Source: Glycomyces harbinensis
GTDB lineage: Bacteria > Actinomycetota > Actinomycetes > Mycobacteriales > Micromonosporaceae
Length of the DNA stretch: 64,000 bases
Assembly: GCF_900101745.1 (NCBI RefSeq)
Contig: NZ_FNAD01000009.1
Coordinates: 1 to 64,000 of the forward strand
Direction of reading: 5' to 3'
Under the pieces are notes generated by a model, which worked only from the letters and a program-made list of their open reading frames with translations, was not told where the DNA came from and searched no databases. A program made the translations under genes and the position numbers. Shown piece by piece: positions 49,305-61,942 of this stretch. Position 1 is the first letter of the stretch, and each line of letters begins with the position of its first letter.

Positions 49305-50264
49305 GTGAAGCAGTCGTCTGTTCGACGCAAGTGGACGTCCGCCGCAGTCATCGGCGGTCTCATGGTCGCCTCGGTGGGCTCCGCCCCCGCATGGGCGCAG
49401 CGCGACACCTCCGAGATCAACGACGAGATCGACGCGGCCGACGAGGACCTGGCCGCCGCCGTCGAGGAGTACAACCAGCTCGCGGAGCAGGTCGACGACA
49501 ACAAGGCGCTCATCAGCGAGACCGAGGAGTCCCTGGAGACGGCCGAGGTGGAACTGGACGCCTTGCGCGACCAGCTCTCCGACTACATCAACACGACCTA
49601 TGTGGAGCAGGGGATCGGCGACGCGGCGATGCTGCTCGAGTCGGGCTCCCCGGACGCGTTCGTCGAGCGCCTCGACCGGCTCAACTCCGCGAACCTCTAC
49701 AACTTCGCCCTCATGGACGAGCTGAAGGACGCCTCCGAGGAGTACACGACCCAGCTCGAACTCCTCACGGCCCTCCAAGCGGACCTGGAAGCCGAGGAGG
49801 CCGAACTCGACGCGACCGCCGAGGAGCTCTCCACGCGCATGGAGGACCTCGAGGAGGAGTGGAAGACCGCCGCGGGCGAGGAGGTCGTCGAGTACGACCT
49901 GCCGCACATGACCGACGACCAGTGGACCGTCGTCGACTTCGCCCTCGACCAGATCGGCGAGCCGTACGTGTGGGGCGCGGGCGGACCGAACTCGTGGGAC
50001 TGCTCGGGCCTCATCATGGGCGCCTACGCCCAGCTCGGGATCAGCCTGCCGCACAACGCCGCCGCCCAGTACAACTCGACCGCGAGCATCAGCCGCGACG
50101 AGCTGCAGCCGGGCGACCTGGTCTTCTACAACGGCCTCGCGCACGTGGGCATGTACATCGGCAACGGGTACATCGTGCACGCCCCCAACTCGACCACCGT
50201 GGTGAAGGTCGTCGAACTCGACCACGGCAACGTCTACTACGGCGCGACCACGATCCTGCACTGA
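49305..50264 (+). CDS. Secreted NlpC/P60 peptidoglycan hydrolase (RipA-like)
   Basis: 319 residues. Signal peptide about 1-31 (SAPAWAQ), a long coiled coil (about 35-195, heptad-rich Glu/Leu), then NlpC/P60 domain with catalytic Cys in NSWDCSGLIMGAYAQLG, His in LAHVGMYIGNG and the third residue in YIVHAPN. Cleaves D-Glu-meso-DAP bonds, probably in septation. GTG at 49305 with GAAGGAG upstream. Strong terminator follows. Confidence 0.93.
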   Translation: MKQSSVRRKWTSAAVIGGLMVASVGSAPAWAQRDTSEINDEIDAADEDLAAAVEEYNQLAEQVDDNKALISETEESLETAEVELDALRDQLSDYINTTYVEQGIGDAAMLLESGSPDAFVERLDRLNSANLYNFALMDELKDASEEYTTQLELLTALQADLEAEEAELDATAEELSTRMEDLEEEWKTAAGEEVVEYDLPHMTDDQWTVVDFALDQIGEPYVWGAGGPNSWDCSGLIMGAYAQLGISLPHNAAAQYNSTASISRDELQPGDLVFYNGLAHVGMYIGNGYIVHAPNSTTVVKVVELDHGNVYYGATTILH

Positions 50265-50275
50265 CGCAGCAGCAC

Positions 50276-50305
50276 GAAGGCCCCGCGAGCGATCGCGGGG
50301 CCTTC
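50276..50305 (+). terminator. Terminator of NlpC/P60 gene
   Basis: 13-bp perfect stem GAAGGCCCCGCGA with GCGA loop (50276-50288 with 50293-50305), followed by GGTCG. Confidence 0.88.
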
Positions 50306-50433
50306 GGTCGCCTCACGGCCGCATCCGGGAACCGCCGGGCCGTGCCTCCGGCGAAGCCGGCGTCGCCGGGCCGGCCGGACTCGGTCGATCGCCTTCGCCC
50401 GGTCCCGTCCGGTCGGCCCTGTCCGGTCAGTCG

Positions 50434-52461
50434 TCAGTGCGGGTCGCAGCGGACCACGAGGATCGCGATGTCGTCGCGCGGGGACTCCGGCGAGAACGCC
50501 TCCACGGCCTCTAGGAGCGACGTGGCGACCTGCCGGGCGCTCTTGCCCGCCGCGTCCCGCACCGCCCGCTCGATGCGGTCGTGGCCGAACATGGCGGCGC
50601 CGTCGCGGCGCTCGGTCACCCCGTCGGTGAAGAACACCAGGGCGTCGCCGGGGTCGAGCAGGATCTGCACGGGGTTGACCTTGACCTCGGGGAAGAGCCC
50701 GACCGCGGTGCCCTCCTTGCCGACCCAGGAGGTCTCGCCGCCCGCGCGCAGCAGCAGCGGGCGCTCGTGGCCCGACAAGCACAGGGTCGCGGCCAGCGAC
50801 CCGTTCGCGTCGCGCTCCATCAGGGCCGAGGCGATCGTCGCGTAGCGCATGTCGCCGGGCTGCTCCAGCAGCGTCGCGTTCAGCAGTTCCAGCGCGCGCG
50901 GCAGCGGGCGGCCGTCGCGGGCCATGACCCGCAGGACGTCCCTGACCACGCCGGTGACGGCCGCGGCCTGGGCGCCCTTGCCGCACACGTCGCCGATCGC
51001 CACCCACAGGCGGTGGTCGGGCAGCTCGGTCGCGTCGTAGAAGTCGCCGCCGACCTCGGTGCCGATCACCGGGCCCGGGCCCGACCCGGGCAGGCGCCGC
51101 GCGGTCGCGGGCAGGTACTCGGCCGCGAACGACACCCCTGCGACGTCGGGCAGGCTGCCCGGCATCAGCGCGGCCTGGAGTTCATGCGCGACCGCCTGGC
51201 GCTCGGCGTGGATGCGGGCGTTGTCGAGCGCCAGCGCCGAGCGCTTGGCGAGGTCGGCGACGACCGCGCGCTCCTCGGAGGAGTGGTTGCGTTCGAGGTG
51301 GCGCCCGACGGTGAGGACGCCGATGGTGGACCCGCGCGCCGACAGGGGGACGGCGATGCCGTCGAGGCCGCGCGGGACGGGCAGTTCCATGCCGGTCCAC
51401 CCGTCGGTGGCGAGGGAGGCGGCGAGCGGCGGGGCGGCGCTTTCGAGTTTGCGGCGCAGGTGCTCGATCTCGGACTCCTCGACGTGGGTGAGGGCCGCGG
51501 CGCGCAGCTCCCCGGCGTCGCCGGTGAGGTGGACGGCGGCCCAGCGGCCCAGTTGCGGGACGATGAGCTGCGGGATGAGGGCGACGGTGAGGTGCTCTTC
51601 GAGGGAGTGGGCGAGGAGTTCCCCGGCCTCGGCGAGGTAGGTGAGCCAGCCGGAGCGGCGCTGCTCGTCGGTGCGCATGCGGTCGATCTGGACGGCCAGG
51701 GCGATGCGCTCGGCGACGAGTTCGGCGAGGGGCCGCCAGGAGGGCAGGGTGTCGCCGGCGAGGAGGAGCTTGCCGGTGGCGGGGGCGGTGAGGGGCAGGG
51801 GGACGGCGAGGGCGATGTTGCCGACGTCGCCGAACTTGGCGATGATCTGCGTCCCGGTGCCGTCGCCGGCGTCGTATTCGATGGCGCCGCCGCCGGCGGC
51901 GGTGGCGTCGTGGCAGCGGGCGAGGAGTTCGGTGACGAGCTGGTCGAGCGGCAGCCGGGACTGGAGGGCGGGGGCGACGGTGAGGAGCGCGGCGAGCTGG
52001 GCCAGGTCGGGGAGGGCCGTGTCGGCGTCGGCGTCGACCGCGGGGCGGGGTGCGGGCGGGGCGTCGGGGTCGCGATCGATGCGGAACCAGATGGACTTGC
52101 CGGTGGCGTCGTGGGTGGTGCCCCAGGAGGACGCGAAGCGGTCGACCAGGAGGAGGCCGCGGCCGCCTTCGGCGGTGACCTCGGGCATGGCCGCCTCGAG
52201 GGGGTCGATGCCGCCGGAGCGGTAGTCGGTGACCGTGACGCGCACGCCGATCGAGTCGGCGGCGACGGTGAGGTTGATGTCGGTGCCGGCGTGCACGACG
52301 CCGTTGGTGGCCAGCTCGGTGGTGAGGAGGAGGGTCTCGTCGAGCAGTTCGCTGAGGCCGGCCTCGGCCAGGACGGCGCGGACGGCGGCGCGTGCGGCTG
52401 CGGGGGAGCGGTCGTCGGCCGGCAGACGCAGCCGACGGGCGGCCCTCTCGGGGTACGTCAC
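50434..52461 (-). CDS. SpoIIE-family phosphatase with kinase-like and GAF domains
   Basis: 675 residues. N-terminal HATPase_c anti-sigma-like (about 15-135): LLLTTELATNGVVHAGTDI and GGRGLLLVDRFASSWG. Two GAF-like segments (about 160-400), then SpoIIE/PP2C (about 430-670): VGGDFYDATELPD, IGDVCGKGAQAAAVTG, LSGHERPLLL, FFTDGVTERRDG, PRDDIAILVV. A fused RsbW-like plus RsbU-like regulator that can both bind and dephosphorylate STAS proteins. GTG at 52461 (alternative GTG 52500). Preceded by a 28-residue basic peptide frame. Confidence 0.9.
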   Translation of the reverse strand: MTYPERAARRLRLPADDRSPAAARAAVRAVLAEAGLSELLDETLLLTTELATNGVVHAGTDINLTVAADSIGVRVTVTDYRSGGIDPLEAAMPEVTAEGGRGLLLVDRFASSWGTTHDATGKSIWFRIDRDPDAPPAPRPAVDADADTALPDLAQLAALLTVAPALQSRLPLDQLVTELLARCHDATAAGGGAIEYDAGDGTGTQIIAKFGDVGNIALAVPLPLTAPATGKLLLAGDTLPSWRPLAELVAERIALAVQIDRMRTDEQRRSGWLTYLAEAGELLAHSLEEHLTVALIPQLIVPQLGRWAAVHLTGDAGELRAAALTHVEESEIEHLRRKLESAAPPLAASLATDGWTGMELPVPRGLDGIAVPLSARGSTIGVLTVGRHLERNHSSEERAVVADLAKRSALALDNARIHAERQAVAHELQAALMPGSLPDVAGVSFAAEYLPATARRLPGSGPGPVIGTEVGGDFYDATELPDHRLWVAIGDVCGKGAQAAAVTGVVRDVLRVMARDGRPLPRALELLNATLLEQPGDMRYATIASALMERDANGSLAATLCLSGHERPLLLRAGGETSWVGKEGTAVGLFPEVKVNPVQILLDPGDALVFFTDGVTERRDGAAMFGHDRIERAVRDAAGKSARQVATSLLEAVEAFSPESPRDDIAILVVRCDPH

Positions 52462-52628
52462 CGGCCCAGTGTATGCCCGTGCCGCCGGGGCCCGCCGCAC
52501 CCGTTCGAGGGGTGCGACCTGGCCCGGGGGCCGGGACGGGAGCGGCCGCCCCGGCCTTGGGCGGGCCGGGGCGGCCGTGGTTTACGCGGCGGGGCGATCG
52601 TGTTGCGGCGCTTGCCGAACGGGTCGGG

Positions 52629-52715
52629 CTACTCCCAGTTTCGGGCGATTCTGCGGCGGGCCGCCGCGGCCGGGGCCGCCGCGAGGCGCAGGCGGTGCTT
52701 CCTGTGCATGGTCAT
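52629..52715 (-). CDS. Putative small basic peptide upstream of phosphatase
   Basis: ATG at 52715, four bases after GAGGAG; 28 residues MTMHRKHRLRLAAAPAAAAR and RRRIARNWE, basic and amphipathic. Strong RBS. It lies 168 bp upstream of the SpoIIE phosphatase on the same strand. Function unknown. Confidence 0.5.
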   Translation of the reverse strand: MTMHRKHRLRLAAAPAAAARRRIARNWE

Positions 52716-52961
52716 CCGTCTCCTCGGGGGTCTTCGTCGGGGTGCGGCGTCTCCGCGGTCCTCCACTGCGAGCACTCTCCCGCGGCGACGCCGTCATGGT
52801 GCACACGTGCCCCAGTGGTCGCCGGTTGCGGGATTCGACCAGTTTTCTTCCGGTCACGTCGAGTGATCGAACGCAATGCCTTGAGTAACCTGCCTTCACG
52901 TTTGCCCGTCCGGTGTGACAACCTTTAGGCAAGCCTGTCTCCGCAGCTGAGGAACCACGCC

Positions 52962-57403
<4,442 letters not shown>

Positions 57404-57407
<4 letters not shown>

Positions 57408-57958
57408 GTACCGCCCGCGTCCTGCTCGTTGACGACCGATCCGAGAACCTCCTCGCGCTCGAAGCGATCCTCCAGGGGCTGCCGGTCAACACCATCGCGG
57501 TCACTTCGGGCGAGGAGGCGCTCAAGCGGCTCCTGTCGGAGGACTATGCGGCGATCCTCCTCGACGCGCAGATGCCGGGCATGGACGGGTTCGAGACGGC
57601 GCGGCACATCAAGCAGCGCGAGAAGACCCGCCACACGCCGATCATCTTCCTGACGGCCGCCGACCGGGACGCGCACCTGGCGATGCGCGGGTACTCGGTG
57701 GGCGCGGTCGACTACATCACGAAGCCGTTCGACCCGTGGATGCTGCGCACGAAGGTGAAGGTCTTCATCGACCTGTGGGCGCAGGGCCAGGCGCTGCGCC
57801 AGACCTCCGAGCGCACCAAGGACCTGCGCGAGCGGGAGGGGCTTTTGACGCGGCGCCTCGACGAGGTCCGCGACGCCCTCGCCTCCTGGCAGGACGGGCG
57901 CGACGCCGACCCCGAGATCGAGCGCATCCTCTCGCTGCTGGAGCCGGGCCCGGCGTAA
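57404..57958 (+). CDS. Response regulator with coiled-coil tail
   Basis: 184 residues. Receiver (about 1-120) VLLVDDRSENLLALE, phosphoacceptor near 54 in ILLDAQMPGMDGFET, K in YITKPFDPW; then a coiled coil (about 125-175, LRQTSERTKDLREREGLL) but no output domain. Likely the partner of the hybrid kinase (shared ATGA). A hairpin-repeat array begins directly after the stop. Confidence 0.93.
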
Positions 57959-57960
57959 TC

Positions 57961-58030
57961 CGGGCAGCGCGAAGCGGGTCGTTTTTCGATGGGCCCCCGG
58001 TTCAATAACCGTGCCATGGGGGTACGACAG
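57961..58030 (+). repeat. Hairpin-repeat array, unit 1 of 3
   Basis: CGGGCAGCGCGAAGCGGGTC, TGGGCCCCCGGTTC-AAT-AACCGTGCCA, TGGGGGTACGACAG. Begins two bases after the response-regulator stop. Period to the next unit 117 bp. Confidence 0.85.
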
Positions 58031-58077
58031 TTCCACGATCCCACATGAAGGCGAGTTTGCTTCGGGTTCTTGGGGTT

Positions 58078-58146
58078 CGGGCAGCGCGAAGCGGGCGGCG
58101 GATCGCTGGGCCCCCGATTCAAGAATCGTGCCACGGGGGTACGACA
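58078..58146 (+). repeat. Hairpin-repeat array, unit 2 of 3
   Basis: CGGGCAGCGCGAAGCGGGCG, TGGGCCCCCGATTC-AAG-AATCGTGCCA, CGGGGGTACGACA. The inner stem is CGATT/AATCG where other copies have CGGTT/AACCG: both sides changed, so base pairing is conserved. Confidence 0.85.
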
Positions 58147-58193
58147 ATTCGGGACCAAGCGTGGAAAGCGAATGAAACCCGCAAATCGGTGTG

Positions 58194-58263
58194 CGGGCAG
58201 CGCGAAGCGGGTCGCGGATCGCTGGGCCCCCGGTTCAAAAACCATGACATGCGGGTACGACAG
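58194..58263 (+). repeat. Hairpin-repeat array, unit 3 of 3
   Basis: CGGGCAGCGCGAAGCGGGTC, TGGGCCCCCGGTTC-AAA-AACCATGACA, TGCGGGTACGACAG. Spacers between units are 47 bp and unrelated. After it comes GGCGGA...TCCGCC, a small hairpin. Confidence 0.85.
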
Positions 58264-58363
58264 CGTGTTCGGGGCGGATTCGAACAGCAGGTCCGCCAAT
58301 GATGCGGGTTCGTGCTGTCGCCTGGACTCCTGCGGCTCGCGAATACCGGTTAGGGTTGGTTCC

Positions 58364-58813
58364 GTGGCGCACCAGAAACTCGACATCTCGGTCCACCGTG
58401 AAGCGAACGAGACGATCGTGGTGCTGACCGGCGAAATCGACCTGCACACCGCACCGCGGCTCACCGTCGCCGTCGACGAGGCGCTCGCGGCGGACCCCGT
58501 CCGCGTCGTGCTCGACATGAGCGGCGTGACCTTCTGCGACTCCCGCGGCCTGGGCACCCTCGTCATCCTCGCCCGCGCCGCCGCCCGCTCCCGGGCCGTG
58601 CTCGTCCTCGCCAACCTCGGCGACTTCCTCAAACGCCTCCTCGCCGTCTCCGGCATCGGCGAGCACTTCGTCATCCGCGAACCCGCACCCGACCCCGAGG
58701 ACGACGCCGCCCTCGGCCTCAGCGACGTCGAAGAGTACGGCGTCGACAGCACCGAGGCCATCGGCTCCGAGCGCTCCGGGACGGAAGGCCCCGACCAGGA
58801 GCGCCCCCGATGA
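58364..58813 (+). CDS. STAS-domain anti-anti-sigma factor
   Basis: 149 residues, STAS domain (about 5-110): TIVVLTGEIDLHTAPRLTVA, then VVLDMSGVTFCDSRGLGTLV with the phosphorylatable Ser in CDSRGL. An acidic C-terminal extension (about 112-149) is atypical. Likely target of SpoIIE-type phosphatases. GTG at 58364. Overlaps the next ATG by 4 nt. Confidence 0.9.
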   Translation: MAHQKLDISVHREANETIVVLTGEIDLHTAPRLTVAVDEALAADPVRVVLDMSGVTFCDSRGLGTLVILARAAARSRAVLVLANLGDFLKRLLAVSGIGEHFVIREPAPDPEDDAALGLSDVEEYGVDSTEAIGSERSGTEGPDQERPR

Positions 58814-60168
58814 CCGACGCCGTCTCCACCACCGTCGTCCTGACCCTCGGCGCCGCAGGCCTCCTCGCGGCCGCCGGCATCGCCCTCGGCTGGGTCGGCC
58901 TCGCCAAGCGCCTGCGCCCCCTCATCGTCACCGGCTCCCTCCTGCTCTTCGCGGGCGGCGGCACCGTCCTCGCCTGGGCCATCATCGAAGGCGCCGGCGC
59001 CCGGGCCGCCGCAGTCGGCCTCATCGCCGCGCTCTTGCCCGCCCCGATCCTCGTCGGCACGTTCCTGTGGCTCGGCCGCTACCGGCGCCGCCCCTGGCTC
59101 GTCCTCGCGTTCTGCTTCGGCTGGGGCGCCTGCGTCGCCACCGCGATCTCCCTGGCCGTCAACACCTACGCCGCCTACCTCCTCGACAGGAACGACCTCG
59201 ACCAGAACCTCGCCGCCGTCGTCTCCGCCCCCGTCATCGAGGAAATCGCCAAACTCCTCGGCCCCCTCATGGTCTTCTGGTTCGCCCGCCGCCACCTCAC
59301 CGGCACCCTCGACGCCATCGTCTACTGCGGACTCGCCGGGGCCGGCTTCGCCGTCGCCGAGAACGTCCTCTACGCCTCCGGCGCCTACGTCATCGGCGCC
59401 CAGTCCCTCGACGACGCCGCCGGCATCGCCCAGGTCACCCTCCTGGTCGTCGTCCGCGGACTCGCCACCATGTTCGCCCACCCGCTCATGACCGGCCTGA
59501 CCGCCATCGGCCTCGGCAAGGCCGCCCGCCGCCCCGGACGCAAGGGCCGCCAAACCGCCTGGATCATCGGCATGCTCCTGTGCGGCATGGGCCTGCACGC
59601 CCTGTGGAACGGCTCCTCCGTCCTCGGCGTCGCCCTCGACCTCCCCGGCCTCTGGTTCGCCCTCTACCCGGCGTTCCTCGCGCCCCTGTTCTTCACCATG
59701 GTCGGCGCGGCCCTGTGGCTGCGCTCGGCCGACGCCCGCCGCACCCAGACCGCCCTCGCCCCCATGGTCGCCGCCGGGCAGCTCTCCCCGCCCGAACTCG
59801 CCTCCCTCGCCAGCTTCTCCCGCCGCAGCGCCGCCCGCGCCTGGGCCCGCCGCCACGCCGGGAAGCCCGGCGAGACCGCCATGCGCGACTTCCAGCGGGC
59901 CGCCTCCGACGTCGCCGAGCAGTACGACCTCGCGAGCATCGGCGGCACCTGGGACGGTCGCGCCGCCGAACACGGCGCCCACCGCATGAACGCCGCCCGC
60001 GCCGCGTACATCGGACGCGATCCCCGCACGCCCCAGGCGCTGTGGGACGGCCGCCGCTACCACGTGGTCTTCCCCGACGGCCAGATGCGCCCGGTCGAGG
60101 CGCCGATCCAGCCCGTCATGCCGCTTCCCCTGCCGCCGCCTCCTGCGTACCCTGTCACGTATGCATGA
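58810..60168 (+). CDS. PrsW family intramembrane metalloprotease
   Basis: 452 residues, about 8-9 helices. PrsW motifs: APVIEEIAKLLGPL (glutamate pair), GFAVAENVLYASG and MGLHALWNGSS (His). Such proteases cleave membrane anti-sigma factors (site 1). A ~140-residue C-terminal extension, Pro-rich at the end, is beyond the core. ATGA overlap with the STAS gene suggests a shared stress pathway. Confidence 0.88.
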   Translation: MTDAVSTTVVLTLGAAGLLAAAGIALGWVGLAKRLRPLIVTGSLLLFAGGGTVLAWAIIEGAGARAAAVGLIAALLPAPILVGTFLWLGRYRRRPWLVLAFCFGWGACVATAISLAVNTYAAYLLDRNDLDQNLAAVVSAPVIEEIAKLLGPLMVFWFARRHLTGTLDAIVYCGLAGAGFAVAENVLYASGAYVIGAQSLDDAAGIAQVTLLVVVRGLATMFAHPLMTGLTAIGLGKAARRPGRKGRQTAWIIGMLLCGMGLHALWNGSSVLGVALDLPGLWFALYPAFLAPLFFTMVGAALWLRSADARRTQTALAPMVAAGQLSPPELASLASFSRRSAARAWARRHAGKPGETAMRDFQRAASDVAEQYDLASIGGTWDGRAAEHGAHRMNAARAAYIGRDPRTPQALWDGRRYHVVFPDGQMRPVEAPIQPVMPLPLPPPPAYPVTYA

Positions 60169-60622
60169 GGGACCCATCGGGCCCACCTCCTGGACCGGAC
60201 CCGACGCGCCGCCGCGGCGCACCGGCCGACCCCACTGGAGGGAGCCCCACCCCGTCCGCGTCGGCCCCGCCGCCGCCGGCTCGGTCCTGAGCGCCGTCTG
60301 GGCGCTCATGTGGCTCCTGGCCTACGCCAGGAGCACCGGCGACACCCCTCCCACCGGAGCGGGCTTCGCCTGGGTGACTTTGGCCGCGAGTACGATCGGG
60401 CTGGTCGCCGCAGCCGCGCTGGCGCGCTACGGTGACCGCGGGGCCGCGGTCGGCGTTGCGGCGGTCGCAGGGACGGCCGCTGGGGTCGCGGGGCTCTCGT
60501 GCGAGCTGTATCTTTTCCTGACCGGCGATTGGATCCTGTGGTTACATCAACCGCGGGTCGCCACATCCTTCAGTAGTTCGTATCGAACGGCTGCCCATCG
60601 GGCCGCTGGTTCCATTGATTGA
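60161..60622 (+). CDS. Small membrane protein
   Basis: 153 residues. Cytosolic Pro-rich N-terminus, then three helices (about 38-55, 67-88 and 95-120). No family recognised. ATG overlaps the end of the PrsW gene by 8 nt, so likely in the same operon. Confidence 0.6.
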   Translation: MHEGPIGPTSWTGPDAPPRRTGRPHWREPHPVRVGPAAAGSVLSAVWALMWLLAYARSTGDTPPTGAGFAWVTLAASTIGLVAAAALARYGDRGAAVGVAAVAGTAAGVAGLSCELYLFLTGDWILWLHQPRVATSFSSSYRTAAHRAAGSID

Positions 60623-60639
60623 GAAGACGGGGACGGATC

Positions 60640-61146
60640 GTGTCGTATTTCGCTGTGGCTGTGGGCCGCGAGGGCGACGATTGGGAGGCCGCGGAGGTCG
60701 ACCTCGACGCTGTTGCCGATGTCGAGGACGCGGCCGAGGTCATGCGTGAGGCTTTCCCTGACGCCGACCTGACGCTGCTGTTCGTCGACGCCGACGACGA
60801 GTACCTGACGGTGATGCGCCTCGACAACGGGGACGACCTGCGCACCTTCGGCTCCGACGCCGAGTACGCGTCGCAGTCGCGCCTGGGCGAGGCCCTCCTG
60901 GGCGACCTCGAGCCCGAGGACACCGAGGAGATCGACACCGAGGACGAGGAGTCGATCTCGGCCCGCCCGACCGAGCTCGACGCCGAGCCCGTCGGTGAAG
61001 CGGACCTCCTGGGCGACCTGGGCGTGCCCGGTTCGACCCTGCTGGCCCTGTGCGCCAAGGAGGGCATGATGCCCTCCGACGTGGTCTCCGAGGTCGCCGG
61101 CTCCATCGGCTTCGCCGAAGCCCTGGAAGACGCCACCGGCGCCTAG
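60640..61146 (+). CDS. tRNA adenosine deaminase-associated protein
   Basis: 168 residues: SYFAVAVGREGDDWEAAEVDLD, highly acidic middle (EPEDTEEIDTEDEE) and C-terminal DLLGDLGVPGSTLLALCAKE then PSDVVSEVAGSIGFAEALE. This matches the conserved actinobacterial protein that always precedes tadA. Starts at GTG 60640 (VSYF); a TTG seven codons earlier is less likely. 13 bp from tadA. Confidence 0.88.
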   Translation: MSYFAVAVGREGDDWEAAEVDLDAVADVEDAAEVMREAFPDADLTLLFVDADDEYLTVMRLDNGDDLRTFGSDAEYASQSRLGEALLGDLEPEDTEEIDTEDEESISARPTELDAEPVGEADLLGDLGVPGSTLLALCAKEGMMPSDVVSEVAGSIGFAEALEDATGA

Positions 61147-61159
61147 AAGCCCGTCCCCC

Positions 61160-61741
61160 ATGCAGTCTCGCCGCGAGGTCCACGAAGACTGGATGCGCCG
61201 CGCCCTCGAGGTCGCGCGCACCGCAGGCCTCCCGGCGGGCGAGCCGCCCCGGCCCGGCAACCCGGCACGCCAGGTCGAACGCCATGAGCCGGCCGCCGGT
61301 GCGGCCGGTACGCCCCGACCGGAACCGAACCGCGAGCCGCGCACCGACCTGCCGGTCGGCGCCGTCGTGATCGGCCCGGACGGCCGCGAACTCGCGGCGG
61401 CGGCCAACGCCCGCGAGGCCCTGGGGGACCCGACCGCGCACGCCGAGGTGCTCGCGCTGCGGGAGGCCGCCGCCGTCCACGGGGACGGATGGCGGCTCGA
61501 GGACTGCACGCTGGTGGTGACGCTGGAGCCGTGCACGATGTGCGCGGGGGCGGCCGTGCTCGCACGGGTGGGTGAAATCGTGTTCGGCGCTTGGGAACCC
61601 AAGACCGGCGCGGTCGGCTCGCTGTGGGACGTGGTGCGCGACCCGAGGCTCAACCACCGGCCCGACGTCTACGGCGGCGTACTCGAAACCGAATCGGCGG
61701 CGCTCCTGCGCGGCTACTTCGGGCGGAGCCCGAACCAATAG
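61160..61741 (+). CDS. tadA: tRNA-specific adenosine deaminase TadA
   Basis: 193 residues. Zn-binding HAEVLALREAA (HAE) and PCTMCAGAAVLARV (PCxxC), plus LPVGAVVIGPDG. Converts wobble A34 to inosine in tRNA-Arg(ACG). A ~45-residue Pro/Arg-rich insert (RPGNPARQVERHEP ... PNREPRTD) separates the first helix from the first strand, longer than usual. ATG at 61160. The 3' end is embedded in a 27-bp tandem repeat. Confidence 0.93.
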   Translation: MQSRREVHEDWMRRALEVARTAGLPAGEPPRPGNPARQVERHEPAAGAAGTPRPEPNREPRTDLPVGAVVIGPDGRELAAAANAREALGDPTAHAEVLALREAAAVHGDGWRLEDCTLVVTLEPCTMCAGAAVLARVGEIVFGAWEPKTGAVGSLWDVVRDPRLNHRPDVYGGVLETESAALLRGYFGRSPNQ

Positions 61742-61855
61742 TGCAGCGGGCGGATCCCGAACCAGTAACACAGCGGGCGGAGCCCGAACCGATAGTGCAG
61801 CGGGCGGATCCCGATCGAGCAGCGCAGCGACCGGTACTTGAACGCCTAACACTTG
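61721..61855 (+). repeat. 27-bp tandem repeat containing the tadA stop codon
   Basis: About four copies (61721, 61748, 61775, 61802) plus a degenerate fifth. Unit: GGGCGGAGCCCGAACC then AATAGTGCAGC with variants. The unit encodes the last residues GRSPNQ and the stop; copies 2 and 3 again carry TAA or TAG in the same frame. Each unit can form a small hairpin (CGGGC-GGA-GCCCG). Confidence 0.85.
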
Positions 61856-61894
61856 GGCGTTTCCCGGCGCCAGCCTTCAAAACGGACAAATGCA

Positions 61895-61930
61895 GGACCC
61901 CCGATACCAAGGGTGGCACGGGGGTCCGAC
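61895..61930. repeat. Hairpin related to the dispersed repeat; probable terminator
   Basis: GGACCCCCG (61895-61903) and CGGGGGTCC (61919-61927), perfect 9-bp stem, followed by GACA, the same CGGGGGTCCGACA end as the repeat family. Lies between convergent tadA and the Fe-S oxidoreductase gene. Confidence 0.7.
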
Positions 61931-61942
61931 ACGTCTTGCGGC

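Noticed and set aside
57961-58263. CRISPR array
   Set aside because: Repeats are ~69 bp, diverged and found as dispersed copies elsewhere; no cas genes.
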